Positions 1 to 7,915 of a stretch of 64,000 bases of DNA are shown here, in pieces; the stretch's first letter is position 1; every line of letters starts with the position of its first letter. The DNA is from Thermohalobaculum sp050043005 (GTDB lineage: Bacteria > Pseudomonadota > Alphaproteobacteria > Rhodobacterales > Rhodobacteraceae): contig JBHJIZ010000062.1 in NCBI GenBank assembly GCA_050043005.1, positions 1-64,000 of the forward strand, in the 5' to 3' direction. Both the position numbers and the translations under genes were made by a program. The notes beneath the pieces were generated by a model. That model was not told the origin of the DNA. It searched no databases and worked only from the letters and a program-made list of their open reading frames with translations.

Positions 1-114
1 ACGTTCATCGAAGGATGGTACAATCCGGCCCAACGCCATTCGGCGCTTGGCTACAAGTCACCGGTCGAATACGAAAGAACCAACCCCGGAGGGCTTCAAA
101 CTGTAAGCCTATAG
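1..114 (+). CDS. IS3-family transposase OrfB, C-terminal 37 residues (partial)
   Basis: The reading frame is open from base 1 and ends with TAG at 112-114. The translation contains WYNPAQRHSALGYKSPVEYE, the highly conserved C-terminal end of the DDE integrase domain of IS3-family OrfB. The catalytic DDE residues lie upstream of the window. Since the frame runs directly into the terminal repeat, it is the normal 3' end and not an internal truncation. The protein would join DNA ends during IS transposition. Confidence 0.85.
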   Translation, partial: TFIEGWYNPAQRHSALGYKSPVEYERTNPGGLQTVSL

Positions 115-141
115 CTGTCCACAGAAACCGGGGGAACTCCA
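1..141 (+). mobile_element. 3' end of an IS3-family insertion sequence
   Basis: The window starts inside an IS. The transposase reading frame ends at 114, and directly after it lies a G-rich terminal repeat (115-141) containing CCGGGGGAACTCCA. Its complement begins TGGAGTTCCCCC, a typical IS3-family end. The left end and orfA are outside the window, so intactness and the target duplication cannot be judged. The exact outer base of the repeat is an estimate. Confidence 0.75.
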
Positions 142-197
142 ACGCCAGTTCAAGGCCTTTCGCTTAATGACCACGCAGCGGACGAAAGCGCATCTTC

Positions 198-665
198 GTG
201 ATCAAGTTGGCGGGTAAAAGGGCAGCGGCGACCAAGCGTGCTAAGTACGGGCAGGAAGGTTTATCCGCAATCGCAAGGAAGGCATACGAGACCCAGAAGG
301 CACGGCAGGACGAACGCCTGTCCGGTCTGGAACGTCATGTGGTCCGCAGCGCCACCAGCGCCAAGCGTCGCGCCTCGTCACGCGGTCTCGATTGCGAGGA
401 TGACCTGAAGACCTGGGCGCTGGCGGCGCTGGATGCGCAGAAGGCTCGATGCGCATTGTCTGGCGTGCCGTTCGATCTGGAAATCCACGGTCACGGCGCT
501 GCACCGCGTCCCTACGCGCCCAGCATCGACCGCAAGGATGCCACTAAAGGTTACACCGCCGACAACATCCGCCTGATCTGCTGGGCTGCGAACCTTTTTC
601 TTGGCACATGGGGCGATGGCGCTGCCTTCAGGATTGCTCAAGGGATGGTCAAGTATCGGGGGTAA
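198..665 (+). CDS. Small HNH-like endonuclease-type protein
   Basis: A 155-residue protein with a GTG start at 198 and no convincing Shine-Dalgarno. The N-terminal half is Lys/Arg-rich and probably helical. The C-terminal half has a Cys followed by SGVPF, then PSIDRKDATKGYTADNIRL. This arrangement occurs in small HNH/endonuclease-VII-like proteins from phages and mobile regions, where the SIDR...GYT..N block carries metal-binding residues. Catalytic activity is inferred from this motif only. It sits just beyond an IS end, consistent with an acquired region. The true start may differ. Confidence 0.55.
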   Translation: MIKLAGKRAAATKRAKYGQEGLSAIARKAYETQKARQDERLSGLERHVVRSATSAKRRASSRGLDCEDDLKTWALAALDAQKARCALSGVPFDLEIHGHGAAPRPYAPSIDRKDATKGYTADNIRLICWAANLFLGTWGDGAAFRIAQGMVKYRG

Positions 666-1172
666 ACGAGAGAAACTGCATCCCTCTTTGAGCGGGTCCT
701 TCTGCGCGATCTGAGCATCGGGTAGTTCGCGACCGCGCGCTTCCTCTAGCCACCAATGCTCTATAGGGGACACCACAAATCAAGAGAACGCGCTCTATGC
801 GAGACCAGCATACACCGCAAGGATACGGGCCGACAGCTTTGAGCCCATACTCACATGGGCGCGCAGCGACGATATCGACGTCTCGGGGTATTCCGGACAT
901 TCGCCCCTGTCGTGCTACAGGGAACTATGCGCGAAGCATGACATCGCAGCCACACTTCAATCTCCGCCAAGACAGCCGTAGCCTGCGAGGGCAGATCGTC
1001 GCCCCGCCCTCAGAGATTTATTGCTCCACCGCCGCACTGGCTAGCGCTTCTTGTTTTCGACAATTTCCCTGGAGCGCATCTAGTTCGCAAATTGCTGAAA
1101 CGAGATAAGGTTCGGTGTGCATTCCGATGGCCGGAACGACCGCGTGCAACCTGTCAGAGTTAAGACCATGAA
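666..1172. other. Gene-poor stretch between the HNH-like gene and the SDR gene
   Basis: About 500 bases with no gene I can support. One open frame without a start codon (715-978, plus strand) and a 103-codon frame at 797 do not resemble a family I know. The stretch may be remnants left by the neighbouring IS. No RNA gene or clear terminator is seen. Confidence 0.5.
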
Positions 1173-2027
1173 TCATAGAGCAGCATCCAGCGAGAGCTTT
1201 TTCATGAGTTTGGCCTGAGTTTCAGGATCAACTGCATGCTTTGGGATCGTCTTCTCCTTTCCGTTGGTGATGTAGATTCCAGTGCGGTTGCCATATGTGT
1301 CTGCTTTGGCCGCATAGATCATCTTACCTGCCTGCTTTTCTGGCTTGTTGAAGAGAAATGGAACAAGAAGCTTTAGTAACCCAGGCATCGCGTCGCTGGT
1401 CTTTGTCATTGGGGTGGCCACGGTGCCCGGACACACGGATCGAACCATAATCCCATCGCCTGCCAAGCCATCGGCCATGGCTGTTCCGATGGTCGTCAGA
1501 GCCAGCTTTGTGGCAGCATAGGCTCCGGTCAGACCACCAATTACCTCTGGGTTGGACAACGCGTCGATGTTCAGTGACTTGACGGCGTTCTGCGCGGAAG
1601 ACGTCGTGTTGATTATCATCGTTCTTGATGCGCCGTCTTCGCGTTTGAGCGTGGACCGCAGACACTCGATCATTACATATGGCGCCAATGTATTGATGGC
1701 GTAATTTGACTCGTGTCCCTGAACACTATTGATGCGTTGTGATGTCAGAACACCGGAATTGTTGTAAAGCACATCGATTTTTGGATGAATCGAATGCACC
1801 TCCAGCGCGGCCTGTTTGATCTGGTTGGTGTCCATCAGGTTCGCCCGGATCATATCGATCCTAGCTCGAGGATACGCGCTCGTAAGTTGTTCTTTTTGCA
1901 GAGCAGATTTTTCCGCATTGCGATTTACCAGAACGAGGGTCCAACCTTCGTCGGCAAGTTGGTGTGCAATTGCACTTCCGATGCCGCCGGTCGAGCCGGT
2001 GATTACAGCAACTTTTGCATTGGGCAT
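1173..2027 (-). CDS. Short-chain dehydrogenase/reductase (SDR) family oxidoreductase
   Basis: A 284-residue Rossmann-fold NAD(P)-dependent oxidoreductase. The nucleotide-binding glycine motif TGSTGGIG is at residues 10-17, the structural NNSG motif at 89-92, a Ser pair near 143-144 as catalytic serine candidates, and the YxxxK catalytic pair at Tyr170 and Lys174. The length fits the retinol-dehydrogenase/WW-oxidoreductase-like branch of classical SDRs. The substrate cannot be told from sequence. The gene is on its own, with a 69-base gap to the patatin-like gene upstream on the same strand, so the two could share a transcript. Confidence 0.85.
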   Translation of the reverse strand: MPNAKVAVITGSTGGIGSAIAHQLADEGWTLVLVNRNAEKSALQKEQLTSAYPRARIDMIRANLMDTNQIKQAALEVHSIHPKIDVLYNNSGVLTSQRINSVQGHESNYAINTLAPYVMIECLRSTLKREDGASRTMIINTTSSAQNAVKSLNIDALSNPEVIGGLTGAYAATKLALTTIGTAMADGLAGDGIMVRSVCPGTVATPMTKTSDAMPGLLKLLVPFLFNKPEKQAGKMIYAAKADTYGNRTGIYITNGKEKTIPKHAVDPETQAKLMKKLSLDAAL

Positions 2028-2096
2028 GCTGCGTTCCTTCTATCCATGCGGGTCATTGGATGCGCGGTGACCATTTGGTCCGTGAAGCCGAAGTCT

Positions 2097-3383
2097 TCAT
2101 CTGGCGGTGAAGTTGGGCGGGCGATCGTGCCAAGAGCCACCCCTTTGTCCGATGTCTTGGCCTAACTCATAAAGCGCGCGCATGTAGTCACGGTCAAAAG
2201 GCTCGTGGGCCACGACATCGAAGTCTGGCGGTACCCAGAGAACTTGGAACTTGGTTCGGTCACGTTCGGTGATTGCATAGATTTTGTAGAGATCGCCCGT
2301 GCCTGACCCACCGATGAGGCTCGAGACTGCCTTCCCGGCGATCGACAGTACACCCAGATTGACCGGTTCATACGGTTTCTCGAGTGAGTTGTTGACGATA
2401 ACATAAAGCGTTCTGTCGACCTCGACCCCAAGGACCCTGTCGACATCGGTGACCGGCACCTCTGCACTGAAAAGCATCACTTGCTGCGTCGCACCTCCGT
2501 CAACGTGAAGTTCATCGCGCGTCCTACCGTCCTCCGTCTCGACTGGGATCACGACGGGAGGGAACACGGCAGGTATTGCCGATGATGCGCGGACAAGATC
2601 GCGAATTAGGGTTAAGGCCTCTGGGTGTCGTGTCTCTGCGATCGCAGTCACGTTCCAAATCACCGGACGTGCGGCATCAAGATTGGTTGTACCGATCAGC
2701 AAGACCCGCCCGCGTTCGGCCTCGAGAGCAATCGCTTCGACAATCTCTGCACTGACATATTGATCGATCAAATCATTGTAGGCCGCAGGGTTGGACATTG
2801 CTGAACCGCCAAGAAGAGCTGCGAACGGAGACGGCTCCAACAGGTCTGCTGTGGAGTATGCGGTGTAGAGTTCGCGAAGGCTGGCGTCATAGTCTGGGCC
2901 CAGGAATGCAAAGAGTCCAATGATCGCGCCTGTACTGACGCCGCTCACCACGTCAAACTCTGGGCGGTCACCGCGGTTGCTCCAACCGTTGAGCAAACCC
3001 GCACCGAATGCCCCATCTGCACCGCCGCCCGAGAGCGCAAGGCCTGTCTCGACAAGGCGTTCTCCGGCACTCATCGCTTGAGCGTGCAGTCGTTTGCCCC
3101 GAGTGATCATCTCAGTGCGGATGGCGTCTCTTTGCCCATCGTTGATTGCGTCGCCCCAAACTCGCAGCACTCCCGGAATGCCGTAGGGCGTTGAGCGCCC
3201 AATTTCAGCCTCTAGAACAGGAGCTCGGGTTTCTGGGACGCAGGCAACGAGTGAGAAAATCAGGGGAACCGCTGCAACACACATCCGGCTTCTTATTCGG
3301 TTGTGGGCTTGGGGTGATCGAGCGTTGCTCCCAAAGATAGCCGATTTGGATATCCGGTCCGGGCTTCCGGTCTGTACCTTCAT
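2097..3383 (-). CDS. Patatin-like phospholipase, probable lipoprotein
   Basis: A patatin-family serine lipase using a Ser-Asp dyad. The frame shows the oxyanion glycine-rich loop SGGGADGAFGAG, the nucleophile elbow GVSTG, and later the DGG motif (HVDGGATQQ) that supplies the Asp. The N-terminus contains RIRSRM followed by a hydrophobic run ending in LVAC, a lipobox. The protein is therefore probably a lipid-anchored, periplasm-facing acyl hydrolase. The start is uncertain: ATG at 3383 has a weak GAGG upstream but leaves a long leader, while ATG at 3284 starts right at the hydrophobic segment without preceding positive charges. Substrate unknown. Confidence 0.82.
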   Translation of the reverse strand: MKVQTGSPDRISKSAIFGSNARSPQAHNRIRSRMCVAAVPLIFSLVACVPETRAPVLEAEIGRSTPYGIPGVLRVWGDAINDGQRDAIRTEMITRGKRLHAQAMSAGERLVETGLALSGGGADGAFGAGLLNGWSNRGDRPEFDVVSGVSTGAIIGLFAFLGPDYDASLRELYTAYSTADLLEPSPFAALLGGSAMSNPAAYNDLIDQYVSAEIVEAIALEAERGRVLLIGTTNLDAARPVIWNVTAIAETRHPEALTLIRDLVRASSAIPAVFPPVVIPVETEDGRTRDELHVDGGATQQVMLFSAEVPVTDVDRVLGVEVDRTLYVIVNNSLEKPYEPVNLGVLSIAGKAVSSLIGGSGTGDLYKIYAITERDRTKFQVLWVPPDFDVVAHEPFDRDYMRALYELGQDIGQRGGSWHDRPPNFTAR

Positions 3384-3708
3384 AGCGGCGACGTCCTCAG
3401 ATCGTTGCCCCTTATCATCAACGCTCGTCGCCTTGCTGGCAGAGGCGCCTCAAGGTGCAGCGGAGAACTCTGCTCTTGCAGTGTAGCCGCTCGCTTCAGT
3501 CTTCTGATTGGAAGCATTTCCACACCGACTGAACTCCCTCCGGACGGCCTCCGGCCACTGATCCAAAACATGAGCGCCATACTAAAGCCGGTGCGCAAGT
3601 CGAAGGTAGGCGATCGAACGCGCATGCTGTGCGCGTTCAGCGCTCTTGCTAGTCGTCGCGGCCAACACCTAGGCTCCCCGAAGTACACACTGCAACTATC
3701 TTAAATCT
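3384..3708. other. Intergenic region between divergent patatin-like and barrel genes
   Basis: About 325 bases that must hold the promoters of two divergent genes. The only clear structure is a perfect 9-bp inverted repeat at 3616-3638, listed separately. No coding gene is recognised. Confidence 0.5.
3616..3638. repeat. Perfect inverted repeat, 9-bp arms with 5-base loop
   Basis: GAACGCGCA, a five-base loop TGCTG, then TGCGCGTTC. There is no T-tract on either side, so it does not look like an intrinsic terminator. It lies about 70 bases before the barrel-protein start, so an operator or a structured 5' leader is possible. No regulator is assigned. Confidence 0.6.
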
Positions 3709-4887
3709 TTGAACTCAACTCACGTGGAAGTACGAGAAGTCTTGAAAAAATATCGTATCAACGCTAACAAAAATGAAGCGTGGTTCTTCAATATATTTAA
3801 GCCTTTATTTCTGATAGGTATGTTATTTTTTATTGGAGCAGGAGACGCTTTCAGCGAAGAAACAAGAACCTTTTATCCTCGAATTGGCGGTGGGATCATA
3901 TTCAGACTCGCCCACGACAACGACTACCGCGTTGAAGGTTCTGGAGTTGAAGCGACAGATTTGTCGTTGAGGATGGAGGCGCGTCCCAACCTCCAACTTT
4001 CCGAGCGTTTGCGAATTGACTCCGAAATCCGTCTGGAGGGCGCCAGACCCGCCACGGACAACCGTTTCTTCGACGAGCAAGCGCTTTTCGTTCGAAAGCT
4101 GTTTGCGGAGTTCGACGTGACGGATGATCTGTCCCTCCACGCTGGTAAGACGACCCCATCATTTGCATTCTTTTCACTTCGCGTGCCGGGCATGTACGGG
4201 AATGAATACAGTAGAGAGATTGAGCTCATCGAGCGGATCAGTCTCGGCGCAGACTACACTTTCGATCTTGCCGACGCAGGCAAACATAAACTGAGTGCGA
4301 CGTCGTTCTATCAAGACACGACGATATTGTCAGACTCGCTCTTCGCGAGCCGTGGACAAACGAACGTGACGGATGGCGGCGCGAGCAACACCGAGTCATT
4401 TGAGTCCGTTGCGATCGCATTGGAAGGAACGAAGATCGCTGCGCTCCCAGATTTTACGTACAAGTTGGCATACCTTCGCGAGGCTCGAGGCGCCGGCGAT
4501 GCGGCCGATGAGAACGGGTTCCTGTTCGGCGCATTCCAATCCGTTGACCTGAAGGAGTCCGGTAAGCTCGATCTGGTTGGAGAGTTTGCTTATCTATCCA
4601 ACTTCGAGGGATCCGCCGATGATATCATGTATATCAGTGGGGCTTCGACATACTCGGTCGGGCCATGGAGAGGCGTGTTCTCAGGGACGTACAGACCTCG
4701 AAACACTGCTGACGGAGAAGACTTTAATGACTATCAAGTTCAGACTGCGATTTCATACAGCTTCACCAAGGATCTCTCGCTTGAAGTTGCGCACGAATTT
4801 ACACGAGATCAGAATGAGAGTGCGAACCGAATTGGCTTGAGGTTGAACTTGAATGTCGATCTCGAAAGTCTCAATGAAATTTTCTAA
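3709..4887 (+). CDS. Outer-membrane beta-barrel (porin-like) protein
   Basis: A 392-residue frame with a TTG at 3709; GTG at 3724 is another possible start. A hydrophobic stretch (PLFLIGMLFFIGAGDAFS) is followed by EE, which looks like a signal peptide with a longer than usual N-region. The rest alternates short polar and aromatic strands, as in a beta-barrel, and ends in a Phe, the usual outer-membrane assembly signal. It has no motif tying it to a substrate. The first 130 bases and the 3' flank are visibly A+T-rich compared with neighbours, which suggests a different origin. Confidence 0.65.
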   Translation: MNSTHVEVREVLKKYRINANKNEAWFFNIFKPLFLIGMLFFIGAGDAFSEETRTFYPRIGGGIIFRLAHDNDYRVEGSGVEATDLSLRMEARPNLQLSERLRIDSEIRLEGARPATDNRFFDEQALFVRKLFAEFDVTDDLSLHAGKTTPSFAFFSLRVPGMYGNEYSREIELIERISLGADYTFDLADAGKHKLSATSFYQDTTILSDSLFASRGQTNVTDGGASNTESFESVAIALEGTKIAALPDFTYKLAYLREARGAGDAADENGFLFGAFQSVDLKESGKLDLVGEFAYLSNFEGSADDIMYISGASTYSVGPWRGVFSGTYRPRNTADGEDFNDYQVQTAISYSFTKDLSLEVAHEFTRDQNESANRIGLRLNLNVDLESLNEIF

Positions 4888-5013
4888 ACAATAATATTAA
4901 TAGTATTCAGTCAGCCAGTCTCCATTATAATAAGAATTGTCATTATTGGCGACAGATCAAAAAAAGATACACTCTGTGTTATTAATTTTGATTTCAATAA
5001 TAATTAGAACCTG

Positions 5014-5904
5014 TCACGAATGCGGTTCGCGACGACAATGCGTTATGAAGGCCTGCACTTTGGGGGAGCGGTGCAGATCGACGTGCGTAACGATCCAGCT
5101 AGGCACCTGCCAAGCTGGCTTCGACGGAACAATCTCGATCAGCGAAGGGTCTTCGGCGGCGTTTTGCACTGGCACAAATCCAACACCAACGCCTGCGCGG
5201 ACTGCACTGTCAACCACACTGGCTGTGTTGGCAGTCAGAACCAGGTCAGGATTTTCGATCAATTCCTCCAACCAGCGATCCGGAGGATCTTCACCTGGAG
5301 AAAGCCTGGGTAGAACAAAACGATGTGAGGACAGGTCTTCTGCGTCAGGCTTGCCGCACCGGTGGATGTACGCTTCGCTGGCATAAAGCCCCAAACGAAG
5401 CGGTTCATGCGGCAGCACTACATAGTCCAGCTCCTCGGGCCGCGATCCGATCCGGAACGCGACATGGGCTTCACCAAGCTCGAGACGCAGAGGTGAGTTC
5501 GCCGCGCGAAATGAAATGTTGATGCCGGGAAAGCGCGCGGTGAACTCGGAGATTTTGCCGAGTATTATCGGTGCAAGACCGTCGATCGAGGTGACGATCA
5601 GATCTCCGCGCAGCGCCCTGTCTTGGCTGGCAGCACGTCGCCGCAGTCTCTCCAGACGATCACCCGCGTCCTTTGCGAGGAGCAGAAGATCGGCGCCCAG
5701 TTCAGTCGGGGTATAGCCGCGCTTGTGCCGCTGGAACAGTTTCCCTCCTAGATAGGCTTCCAACGTGTCGATCCGACGATTGATTGTCGCGCGGTGCACG
5801 CCCAGGTTTTCAGCCGCCGCGCTCACAGTCCCGCGTCGCACCACTTCCGCTGCCGCCTGTAATTCGTCCCACATTTCCGTCTCGCTTGCTCTATCGCTGC
5901 ACAT
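5014..5904 (-). CDS. LysR-family transcriptional regulator
   Basis: A 296-residue regulator. Residues about 12-70 form a winged helix-turn-helix of LysR type (VRRGTVSAAAENLGVHRATINRRIDTLE as a spread motif), followed by a linker helix and a two-lobed substrate-binding-like effector domain. It is divergent from the exported alpha/beta hydrolase gene across a 300-base gap, the classic layout in which a LysR protein controls its neighbour. It probably regulates the 6209-9817 gene run. The effector is unknown. Confidence 0.85.
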   Translation of the reverse strand: MCSDRASETEMWDELQAAAEVVRRGTVSAAAENLGVHRATINRRIDTLEAYLGGKLFQRHKRGYTPTELGADLLLLAKDAGDRLERLRRRAASQDRALRGDLIVTSIDGLAPIILGKISEFTARFPGINISFRAANSPLRLELGEAHVAFRIGSRPEELDYVVLPHEPLRLGLYASEAYIHRCGKPDAEDLSSHRFVLPRLSPGEDPPDRWLEELIENPDLVLTANTASVVDSAVRAGVGVGFVPVQNAAEDPSLIEIVPSKPAWQVPSWIVTHVDLHRSPKVQAFITHCRREPHS

Positions 5905-6208
5905 GTCCTGCGCACTTGCGTGGCTTCCCCAAGATTGCCCTGCATGTAACCTCGTCGGGAGATTAATCAGGGAACGCTGACGTCAATGTTACTGGTGGTC
6001 GCCTTACGCAAATATCTCAGACGAGCAGAGCTGGTCCAGTTGGCCATGTTCGCATCGATGATGATGCATCGCGCTGCACCTCCAGGCTCTCGGGCAAGCA
6101 ATCGATCTCAGCCTCGCCAACAGTCATGACTGTCCCGTTCGAGCAGCTCCTGATGAAGCAACTGGCGCGAAAATCTATAGCGAGCGCGCGTGCAACTTGG
6201 AGCCTCAG
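5905..6208. promoter_or_regulatory. Divergent intergenic region of the LysR gene and the exported-hydrolase run
   Basis: About 300 bases between two divergent starts, where a LysR-type operator would be expected. I see no unambiguous promoter boxes and no coding gene. A plain GGAG six bases before ATG 6209 is the ribosome site that decides the hydrolase start. Confidence 0.4.
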
Positions 6209-7216
6209 ATGATCCGAGCGATTTTGATAACAGTGCTTCTTCTGTCTGCTGGTACGGCCCAACCCGATCGAGTTCGCGTACCCACAGATTACGAGCCTTA
6301 TCCGCTCGCAAAGATCACGGACGAAGATCGATACCCGGCGGCAGCTCAACCTGCAGGCACCACTAGTCGCCACGGTGAGGTCGAATATCTTGCTCACAAC
6401 GTTTTTGGATTGCACTGGTACGTCGAGGCGGACGGCGCTGTCTGGCATCTCGTAACCGCAGGCGACCCCGACAAAGAGCCGATCCTGTTCGTCCACGGTC
6501 ACACGGACACTTGGTGGTCCTGGCACCAGGTGATGGCCTTGCTGGCGGACGATTTCTACGTCATCGCTGTGGACACGCTGGGCTATGGCCAGTCGGACAA
6601 ACGGCTGGACCTGGATCTGACCTATGCTGGCGTTGCCAGAGGCGTGGGCGCACTCATGACGGCGTTGGAGATCGAGAGCTTCAACTTGGTGGGTCATGCC
6701 CGCGGTTCCGTTGTCGGCGATCACATGGTTGCGCGAGGCGATATCAACCCCCGCATCCGGGCTTACCTGCGGATGCAGCAATCCGCCGACCAACCGCACG
6801 GTTTTCCGCGTCCGGACCATGAGGGTATGACGGACGTTGCGTTCCACACTGCTCCTGATTTCATGCGGAGCCTCTTCGAAAGCAACTATTTCTCGGTCGA
6901 AATGAGCGAGGATCACCTTGCACGCGCCGAGTGGGAGTACAACTTCGCCGGAACGGCCGAGGCGGCGGCACAGCGTTATTCTGATGCGAGCTTTGACAAA
7001 GAGCTTGCGTTCCGTCTTGCCGAGGTCTTCCCGCGCATGACCATGCCCGTCGTCTTCATGCAGGGTGCGCATGACCCGGGTCAACGCCCGGAAGAGTACT
7101 GGCGCACCGCCGACGTCGTGCCCGACGGTACCGTCCTGATCGTGGACACCAACCACTTTATTCAGGCTGAAGATCCGGCGCTGGTGGCTGCAACTGCGCG
7201 TGATCTCTTCGACTGA
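6209..7216 (+). CDS. Exported alpha/beta hydrolase with Ala at the nucleophile position
   Basis: A 335-residue protein. ATG at 6209 is chosen over TTG 6197 because GGAG lies six bases before it and the protein then begins with a signal peptide (MIRAILITVLLLSAGTAQ). It resembles the epoxide hydrolase/haloacetate dehalogenase branch: an HG oxyanion motif (HGHTDTWWSW), a D-x-x-GYG-x-S-D loop, a likely acid at GAHDPG (Asp289) and the catalytic His in NHF (His316). At the nucleophile elbow, where relatives have VGHDRG, this protein reads VGHARG (Ala164, codon GCC). It may be inactive, use another residue, or bind rather than cleave. It heads a run of three exported proteins. Confidence 0.85.
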   Translation: MIRAILITVLLLSAGTAQPDRVRVPTDYEPYPLAKITDEDRYPAAAQPAGTTSRHGEVEYLAHNVFGLHWYVEADGAVWHLVTAGDPDKEPILFVHGHTDTWWSWHQVMALLADDFYVIAVDTLGYGQSDKRLDLDLTYAGVARGVGALMTALEIESFNLVGHARGSVVGDHMVARGDINPRIRAYLRMQQSADQPHGFPRPDHEGMTDVAFHTAPDFMRSLFESNYFSVEMSEDHLARAEWEYNFAGTAEAAAQRYSDASFDKELAFRLAEVFPRMTMPVVFMQGAHDPGQRPEEYWRTADVVPDGTVLIVDTNHFIQAEDPALVAATARDLFD

Positions 7217-7323
7217 TCCGCTTCGGCAGAACGGCGCTTACTCCGCAACCGTCAGCTTCCCGCCGCCCGAGTTGGCTGCGCCCACGAGGCGACACAAGCA
7301 TCTCTGCAACCAGTGAGGATGTT

Positions 7324-7911
7324 ATGACCATGAAGCCCACGAGATTACTCGCGACCGCGTCCGCGACGCTTCTGGCGTTCACGCTCGGCGCAGGAGCAGA
7401 GGATGATCCCTTCGCCCCGCCGACGCGATCTCAAGAACAGGGGTTCATTCACCGCAACACGATCCCGACCGAATTTGAAACCCACATCATCGCGAACAAC
7501 GACGCGGACCGGGCGCGGGCGCAGCGCATTATCGACCTCTATGATGTCTTGTCGGGCCAACCGACAATCGAGACTGTCAGTGCGTTTGTTTCCGACCGCT
7601 ACATTCAGCATAGCACCATGCTTCCCAACGGTCGGGAGCCGCTTGCCATGCTGTTCGGAGCTTCCGCCGAGGAGTATCCGGTAGAGATTGACATTCACAA
7701 GATCATCGTCGTGGGCAATTGGGCTATGGCGCACGTCAACTTCCGGAACTTGGATAATGACAGTCCAGATGACCTCGGGATGGCGGCGGTGGATATGTAC
7801 CTGTTCAACGACGATGGCAAGATAGCCGAGCACTGGGATGTTTTGCAGTTTGTGCCCAGCCATGCCCCAAACCCGAACGGCATGTTCGTCACGCTTTTTG
7901 GGGAGGAGTGA
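7324..7911 (+). CDS. Exported NTF2/SnoaL-like protein
   Basis: A 195-residue protein with a signal peptide (MTMKPTRLLATASATLLAF...GAGAEDD). The mature part has the SnoaL/NTF2-like pattern: an N-terminal helix (IIDLYDVLSG), SDRYIQHSTMLPNG, then beta strands with WAMAHVNF and an ending ...DMYLFNDDGKIAEHWDVLQ. In this fold a conical cavity binds small molecules and in some members catalyses isomerisation or hydrolysis. No substrate can be assigned. It lies 107 bases after the hydrolase and 4 bases before the next gene, so it is probably co-transcribed with both and acts in the periplasm with them. Confidence 0.8.
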   Translation: MTMKPTRLLATASATLLAFTLGAGAEDDPFAPPTRSQEQGFIHRNTIPTEFETHIIANNDADRARAQRIIDLYDVLSGQPTIETVSAFVSDRYIQHSTMLPNGREPLAMLFGASAEEYPVEIDIHKIIVVGNWAMAHVNFRNLDNDSPDDLGMAAVDMYLFNDDGKIAEHWDVLQFVPSHAPNPNGMFVTLFGEE

Positions 7912-7915
7912 TCTG

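Noticed and set aside
715..978. 88-codon open frame (plus strand) with codon use like a gene fragment
   Set aside because: No start codon in a sensible place, no ribosome site and no family that I recognise; open frames are common by chance in G+C-rich DNA.
6017..7156. 379-codon open frame antisense to the exported hydrolase
   Set aside because: The hydrolase frame has a signal peptide and family motifs; the antisense one has none.
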